This document shows positions 8,601 through 10,636 of a stretch of 10,636 bases of DNA, in pieces. Numbering within the stretch: position 1 is the stretch's first letter; each line of letters opens with the position of its first letter. The notes under the pieces were generated by a model, which did not search any database, was not told where the DNA came from, and worked only from the letters and a program-made list of their open reading frames with translations. The translations under genes were made by a program, and so were the position numbers. This DNA is from Eubacteriales bacterium (lineage in GTDB: Bacteria; Bacillota_A; Clostridia; Christensenellales; Aristaeellaceae), in NCBI GenBank assembly GCA_030528845.1, contig JAUMYC010000073.1, positions 1-10,636 on the forward strand, given 5' to 3'.

Positions 8601-8643
8601 TGCGGCAAGCCCGGGAAAGGAACAGCTCTTCCGTCGATTCCAT
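5641..8643 (-). CDS. fkp: Bifunctional fucokinase/fucose-1-phosphate guanylyltransferase (FKP type)
   Basis: A 1000-residue two-enzyme fusion, similar in layout to Bacteroides fragilis Fkp (about 950 residues). The C-terminal GHMP kinase half phosphorylates L-fucose at C1; the N-terminal half makes GDP-L-fucose from fucose-1-phosphate and GTP. The N-terminal nucleotidyltransferase shows GSGGATLHVL (79-88) and HSGGDSKRVPQYSALGKLF (107-125), followed by a left-handed-helix-like segment around 372-424. The kinase shows PLRVNWGGGWSDTPP (648-662), the phosphate loop PQGSGLGTSS (766-775), GGGWQDQVGG (812-821) and the C-terminal motif GAGGGGFL (954-961). The frame is open to 8709, but the promoter at 8715-8743 places the transcript start near 8708, and AAGGGG (8651-8656) stands 7 bases before the ATG at 8643. 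It likely supplies GDP-fucose for surface-glycan fucosylation. A related sugar such as D-arabinose or a heptose is an alternative substrate. Confidence 0.88.
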   Translation of the reverse strand: MESTEELFLSRACRKAWEDYLRALRREDVPCWDYIILTASNERQAEGFRMQLEERRAAGLLPLHIRFAVLPDPEGRRVGSGGATLHVLRRIAQREGGFAGRRVLVIHSGGDSKRVPQYSALGKLFSPVPRLLPDGRASTLFDELLIGLSGVPARFDEGMLLLSGDVLLLFDAGQIALPAEGAAALSFKEDAQTGKDHGVFLMGESGNVAEFLHKQTTGTLAARGAIDERGCVDIDTGAVFFSGAMMNALYGLLCEGNTYSQERFDAFVNEEVRLSLYGDFLYPLAEGSTLEGFYREKPEGCFCGALTEARTAVWNALRPFRMRLMRLSPAKFIHFGTTREIMRLMNREISGYAHLGWQRCVNSCIAAPGPAAYNSILSENARCGENVYLEASRVHGAGRVGSNVLLSCVEIEDETIPDNVVLHGVRQKDGGVVVRIYGIEDDPKAEGDAPFLGATLGRFMQNNNISEEELWDEKPHSLWNAKLYPECGDEREAVAAALNVYAMAHGRGDAEAWRSSRRKSLCEGFREAFSTALIAWERRMRELVQMERVAESIRAGEAAEEAARHIRIESLTHAQKSWLAERLARADFGESIRLCYYLGKVIGGGEGEEYIDMCFSRIRGEILKSAPAEPGARARLRIRMDEHTVRLPLRVNWGGGWSDTPPYCNEQGGAVLNAAITLNGEYPVRVTLRRLDEKKIALASTDMGVRAVFGDIEPLQSSGDPCDPFALHKAALQACGIIPARGGALEDVLEQLGGGISMQTEVVGVPQGSGLGTSSILAGACVQVLSAFTGVECGEDELYSRVLCIEQLMSTGGGWQDQVGGLCEGVKYITSRPGLRQRLTVEQVSIDQAALDELNGRFALIYTGQRRLARNLLRDVMGRYLGSAPQALAALERIRRMAGRMRLALEQGDVDAFAALLNEHWELSKQLDEDSANACIERIFRAVEDLIDGRMICGAGGGGFLQVVLKKGVAKEELERRLRKVFPDGEVCVWRSVQIRGRRS

Positions 8644-8650
8644 GCGTTTT

Positions 8651-8656
8651 CCCCTT
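8651..8656 (-). promoter_or_regulatory. Ribosome binding site for FKP
   Basis: Read on the minus strand, AAGGGG precedes the ATG at 8643 by 7 bases. It decides the start against the upstream in-frame ATG at 8709, which lies at or before the predicted transcription start and has no such site. Confidence 0.72.
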
Positions 8657-8714
8657 CTCTTCCGTGCATTCTCCGGGCAGCCCGCAGCAAACCGGGCGTG
8701 CCGTACCACGCTTC

Positions 8715-8743
8715 ATATTACGGTATCGTCCACGCTCTGTCAA
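8715..8743 (-). promoter_or_regulatory. Sigma-70-type promoter for FKP
   Basis: On the minus strand, a consensus -35 TTGACA (8743-8738), a 17-base spacer, and a -10 TAATAT (8720-8715, 4 of 6 to consensus). Expected transcription start near 8708, with a leader of about 65 bases. It lies downstream of the palindrome closing the phosphatase gene, so FKP has its own transcription start. Confidence 0.78.
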
Positions 8744-8786
8744 TGCCATATCCCGCCGTTGGCTGCTTTCGGCTGCCGCGCATACA

Positions 8787-8814
8787 AAAGACCATGGCGC
8801 GCGCCATGGTCTTT
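8787..8814 (-). terminator. 28-base perfect palindrome, probable terminator of the phosphatase gene
   Basis: Two 14-base arms with no spacer (AAAGACCATGGCGC and its complement), so the folded hairpin has about 12 pairs and a 4-base loop. It starts 28 bases after the phosphatase stop codon on the minus strand. On that strand it is followed only by a short T-run (CTTTTGTATG), so termination may be partial. On the plus strand the T-run is shorter still. An operator function is an alternative. Confidence 0.6.
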
Positions 8815-8842
8815 GTCCTCTTCGGAGATGCGGCCCGTTTTC

Positions 8843-10213
8843 TTACGGATTCGGCAGGAGCAGCTCCTGTCCGATGTAGATCAGATCCGCATCCTCAATG
8901 CTGTCCCGATTCGCGTCGAAGATCTCCTCCCAGCGGGACGCGCTGCCCAGCATTTCTGCAGCGATACGGCTGAGGCAGTCGCCGCGCTGCACGACATAGA
9001 CGCTATCGGACGCAGGCGCGCAGCCGAGGCGCTCCATCAGCGCCGCCAGCTCTTCTTCGCTCAGGCCGGCGGCGAGCAGATACTCCGCCGCAGCGGCCTG
9101 CAGATCTGCCGTCGCCGGGTCCTCCGCCTTCAGATACAGCTCGAGAAAATGGAGGATATTGTACTCGGCGATCTGCGTATACATATCCGTTCCGGGCAGG
9201 ATGCCGTAATAATTGCTGTACGTCTCCATATAGTCCGCCACGACTTCCTCTCCGGAAGCGCCCATCAGGCAGGAAAGCAGGGCGCTGACAAAGCCCGCCC
9301 GATCCTTGCCTTCCGTGCAGTGCACCAGATAAGGCCCTTCGTTGGCGGCAAGATGACGCATGCCCTGCACGAGGCCGCTTGTGAAATCCTCCGAGCCGAA
9401 GTTTACGCCGAGGTTCAGGAACACGATATCCTGCGCCGAATAGTAGGTCCGGTCATAGCCGGGATAGGCCTCCGCCATCTCCCGGTTGTCGGTCAGGTTG
9501 ACGATGGTGACGATTCCCGCAGCCTGCAGCGCTTCATCGGCAAAGCTGCTGCGCACCGAATCCGGAGCGATCGGACTGCCGGAACGATACACGGCGGACG
9601 TCCCTTCGGCAGACCCGACGACGCGCCGGAAGTTGGCAAACTGTTCGTCCGTCAGGTGCGCATAATCCGCGCGCTCGTCGGTACGCACGAGCCTGAAGTC
9701 GCCCATCAGGTATTCCTCCCGAAAACCGTCTTCCTCGTGTATCGAAAGGCTGATCATGAGCGGGAATTCGACCCCTTCGAAGGGTTCGAACCACCAGTTC
9801 CCCTCATCGTCTCTTTGCAGAGCCGCCATTTTGAATCCTTCGGCAAAGCTGCCCAGATTTACAGCGAAGCTCAGATAGCCGGTCGGCTCGCCCTCTTCGT
9901 TCTGCGCCATGATCAGCGCAGGATCGCCGACGGGGACATAGGAATAGGTCGGCACGAGCGGGAGGATCAGCGTCTGATCCAAAAACTGCACGCGGATCAG
10001 ATCGCCCCATTCATACCCGAGCTGCGAAAGCTCCTCGGCGGGACAATCGCAGTATACATTGCCGTATTTGGTGAACCATACGTCGTTGTCCAAGCCGTGG
10101 ATACCGACTTCGACCTGCGGCGGCTGCGCTGCCCACGCGGGCATAACGGACAAAAACAAAAATACCAGCGTCAACGCCAGAACGCCGGGCCGGACCCGCA
10201 CTTTACTCTTCAT
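8843..10213 (-). CDS. Secreted tyrosine protein phosphatase with C-terminal LysM domain
   Basis: A 456-residue exported protein. Residues 1-29 form a signal peptide: basic MKSKVRVRPG, hydrophobic VLALTLVFLFLSVMP, then AWAA with a signal peptidase I site near 28/29; there is no lipobox. Residues about 46-130 (KYGNVYCDCPAEEL, GDLIRVQF, PTYSYVPVGDPALI, LSFAVNLGSFAEGF) resemble the C-terminal domain of SAM hydroxide adenosyltransferases (DUF62 family). A tyrosine phosphatase of the Y_phosphatase3 type follows, with YRSGSP (209-214), VNLTDNREM (238-246) and the active-site loop HCTEGKDRAG (298-307), giving nucleophile C299 and R305 of CX5R. A LysM domain (VYVVQRGDCLSRIA to the end, about 406-456) should hold it on peptidoglycan. 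GAGGGA at 10224-10219 suits ATG 10213 better than GTG 10216. Its substrate, protein or phospho-sugar, is unknown; it lies between surface-polysaccharide genes. Confidence 0.86.
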   Translation of the reverse strand: MKSKVRVRPGVLALTLVFLFLSVMPAWAAQPPQVEVGIHGLDNDVWFTKYGNVYCDCPAEELSQLGYEWGDLIRVQFLDQTLILPLVPTYSYVPVGDPALIMAQNEEGEPTGYLSFAVNLGSFAEGFKMAALQRDDEGNWWFEPFEGVEFPLMISLSIHEEDGFREEYLMGDFRLVRTDERADYAHLTDEQFANFRRVVGSAEGTSAVYRSGSPIAPDSVRSSFADEALQAAGIVTIVNLTDNREMAEAYPGYDRTYYSAQDIVFLNLGVNFGSEDFTSGLVQGMRHLAANEGPYLVHCTEGKDRAGFVSALLSCLMGASGEEVVADYMETYSNYYGILPGTDMYTQIAEYNILHFLELYLKAEDPATADLQAAAAEYLLAAGLSEEELAALMERLGCAPASDSVYVVQRGDCLSRIAAEMLGSASRWEEIFDANRDSIEDADLIYIGQELLLPNP

Positions 10214-10218
10214 CACGA

Positions 10219-10223
10219 TCCCT
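10219..10223 (-). promoter_or_regulatory. Ribosome binding site deciding ATG over GTG start
   Basis: AGGGA on the minus strand leaves 5 bases to the ATG at 10213 but only 2 to the in-frame GTG at 10216, so the ATG is preferred. The choice changes the protein by one residue. Confidence 0.65.
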
Positions 10224-10238
10224 CACTTTTTTTCTGAA

Positions 10239-10263
10239 AACGGGCGAACCGAGTTCGCCCGTT
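10239..10263 (-). other. Hairpin at the 5' end of the phosphatase mRNA
   Basis: An 11-bp perfect stem (10263-10253 with 10249-10239) and a 3-base loop, followed on the minus strand by TTTTC (the stem's last two T plus two more) and then an A-run. The predicted transcription start is near 10266, so the stem occupies about +4 to +28 of the transcript. It could protect the mRNA 5' end or act as a weak attenuator. It could also be a terminator for read-through from the upstream sugar transferase, oddly placed after the promoter. Confidence 0.6.
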
Positions 10264-10272
10264 GCTTGTGCA

Positions 10273-10302
10273 ATTATACACTACGCGGCATGCATCTGTC
10301 AA
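10273..10302 (-). promoter_or_regulatory. Consensus sigma-70 promoter for the phosphatase gene
   Basis: On the minus strand, perfect TTGACA (10302-10297), an 18-base spacer, and perfect TATAAT (10278-10273). It predicts transcription start near 10266 and a leader of about 50 bases. It is the strongest promoter match in the window, which suggests high or constitutive expression unless the adjacent hairpin moderates it. Confidence 0.85.
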
Positions 10303-10345
10303 AACCGCGCTTTCCGCGCCCTGCACAGCGCAAAAGCACGGCCGT

Positions 10346-10636
10346 TCATTCTCCGTTCATGCCGAGCACCGCGCCGAAGGTTCGAAAAATGATGCGCCAA
10401 TCCGTCCCAAAGCTGCGTTCGCGGATGTATTTCATGTCCAGCTCCAGCCATTGTTCAAAGCTCAGCGCATTGCGGTGCGGCTGGATCTGCCAATAGCAGG
10501 TGAGCCCGGGCGTGACATAGAGCCGCTGCATTTCATATTCGCCATACTGCTCTACCTCGCGCGGAAGCGCGGGCCGAGGCCCGACGATGCTCATTTCGCC
10601 CATCAATACATTGAACAGCTGCGGCAGCTCGTCGAT
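10346..10636 (-). CDS. Undecaprenyl-phosphate sugar transferase (bacterial sugar transferase family), C-terminal part
   Basis: Only the last 96 residues are in the window; the gene begins beyond the right edge. The visible part starts with [16 protein letters not shown] and continues IVGPRPALP, the hallmark of polyprenyl-phosphate hexose-1-phosphate transferases (the WcaJ/WbaP/PglC group). It is followed by [21 protein letters not shown], which matches the family's R-x-x-x-x-P-G-(L/I)-T-x-x-x-Q segment. The enzyme works at the inner face of the membrane, moving a sugar-1-phosphate from a nucleotide sugar onto undecaprenyl phosphate to start an exopolysaccharide, capsule or glycan repeat unit. 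The membrane segments would be in the missing N-terminal part, so I cannot tell the small monotopic form from the large polytopic one. The stop TGA is at 10348-10346, and I see no convincing terminator before the phosphatase promoter. This suggests a surface-polysaccharide cluster continuing beyond the window. Confidence 0.92.
   Translation of the reverse strand: MDELPQLFNVLMGEMSIVGPRPALPREVEQYGEYEMQRLYVTPGLTCYWQIQPHRNALSFEQWLELDMKYIRERSFGTDWRIIFRTFGAVLGMNGE

Noticed and set aside
8644..8709. 22-residue N-terminal extension of FKP from ATG 8709
   Set aside because: This start coincides with the predicted transcription start and lacks a Shine-Dalgarno site, whereas ATG 8643 has AAGGGG at 7-base spacing.
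5884..8973. Plus-strand open frame of 1029 codons opposite FKP
   Set aside because: No motifs, A/R/Q-rich translation, and no ribosome binding site or promoter. The opposite strand carries both intact FKP catalytic halves.
8600..10237. Plus-strand open frame of 545 codons opposite the phosphatase
   Set aside because: It crosses the FKP promoter and the 28-base palindrome and shows no domain. The minus strand encodes signal peptide, phosphatase and LysM in order.
10236..10250. Catabolite-responsive-element-like string TGAAAACGGGCGAA
   Set aside because: It breaks the symmetric half of the cre consensus and is explained by the adjacent hairpin arm.
10303..10345. Possible terminator after the sugar transferase (GCGC arms then GGTTTTG on the minus strand)
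   Set aside because: Only about four base pairs, and the T-run is part of the phosphatase -35 region; too weak to call.

Overview
The window is GC-rich, densely coded DNA. Short intergenic gaps, good Shine-Dalgarno sites, sigma-70-type promoters and U-tract terminators all fit a bacterium of the Bacillota. A gut-associated member of the Clostridia is my guess from the gene types and codon use; the sequence does not prove it. There are no rRNA or tRNA genes, CRISPR arrays or insertion sequences, and no gene-free stretch exceeds 300 bases. All coding sequences read cleanly apart from the two cut by the window edges.

Plus strand, 1-5642: a carbohydrate-catabolism region in two transcription units. 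The first (3-1701) holds the end of a TIM-barrel sugar isomerase/epimerase and a complete Gfo/Idh/MocA-type NAD(P)-dependent oxidoreductase, closed by a strong terminator at 1735-1772. The second starts from a near-consensus promoter at 1807-1835. It carries a small VOC-fold (glyoxalase-like) protein, an 825-residue GH9-type glycoside hydrolase without a signal peptide, and a metallo-beta-lactamase-fold protein, with 22-24 base gaps between genes, and ends at a perfect-stem terminator (5601-5642). Together these look like an intracellular route in which a glycan fragment is cleaved and a sugar is oxidised and isomerised. The substrate cannot be read from the sequence.

Minus strand, 5641-10636: three genes, listed in their direction of transcription. 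First is the C-terminal end of a polyprenyl-phosphate sugar transferase, the kind that starts exopolysaccharide or capsule repeat units. Next is a secreted three-part protein: signal peptide plus a domain resembling the C-terminal domain of SAM hydroxide adenosyltransferases, then a CX5R tyrosine phosphatase, then LysM. Last is a 1000-residue bifunctional fucokinase/GDP-fucose pyrophosphorylase (FKP type). The phosphatase and FKP genes each have their own clear promoter. The theme here is cell-surface glycan building: activated fucose supply, chain initiation and a wall-associated phosphatase. The two halves converge at about 5640, where the plus-strand terminator T-run overlaps the FKP stop codon.

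No wholly new system is proven. The points most worth a second look are the GH9/oxidoreductase/VOC/MBL sugar cluster with an unassigned N-terminal GH9 domain, the unusual secreted phosphatase architecture with a hairpin at the very 5' end of its mRNA, and FKP beside a surface-polysaccharide gene.
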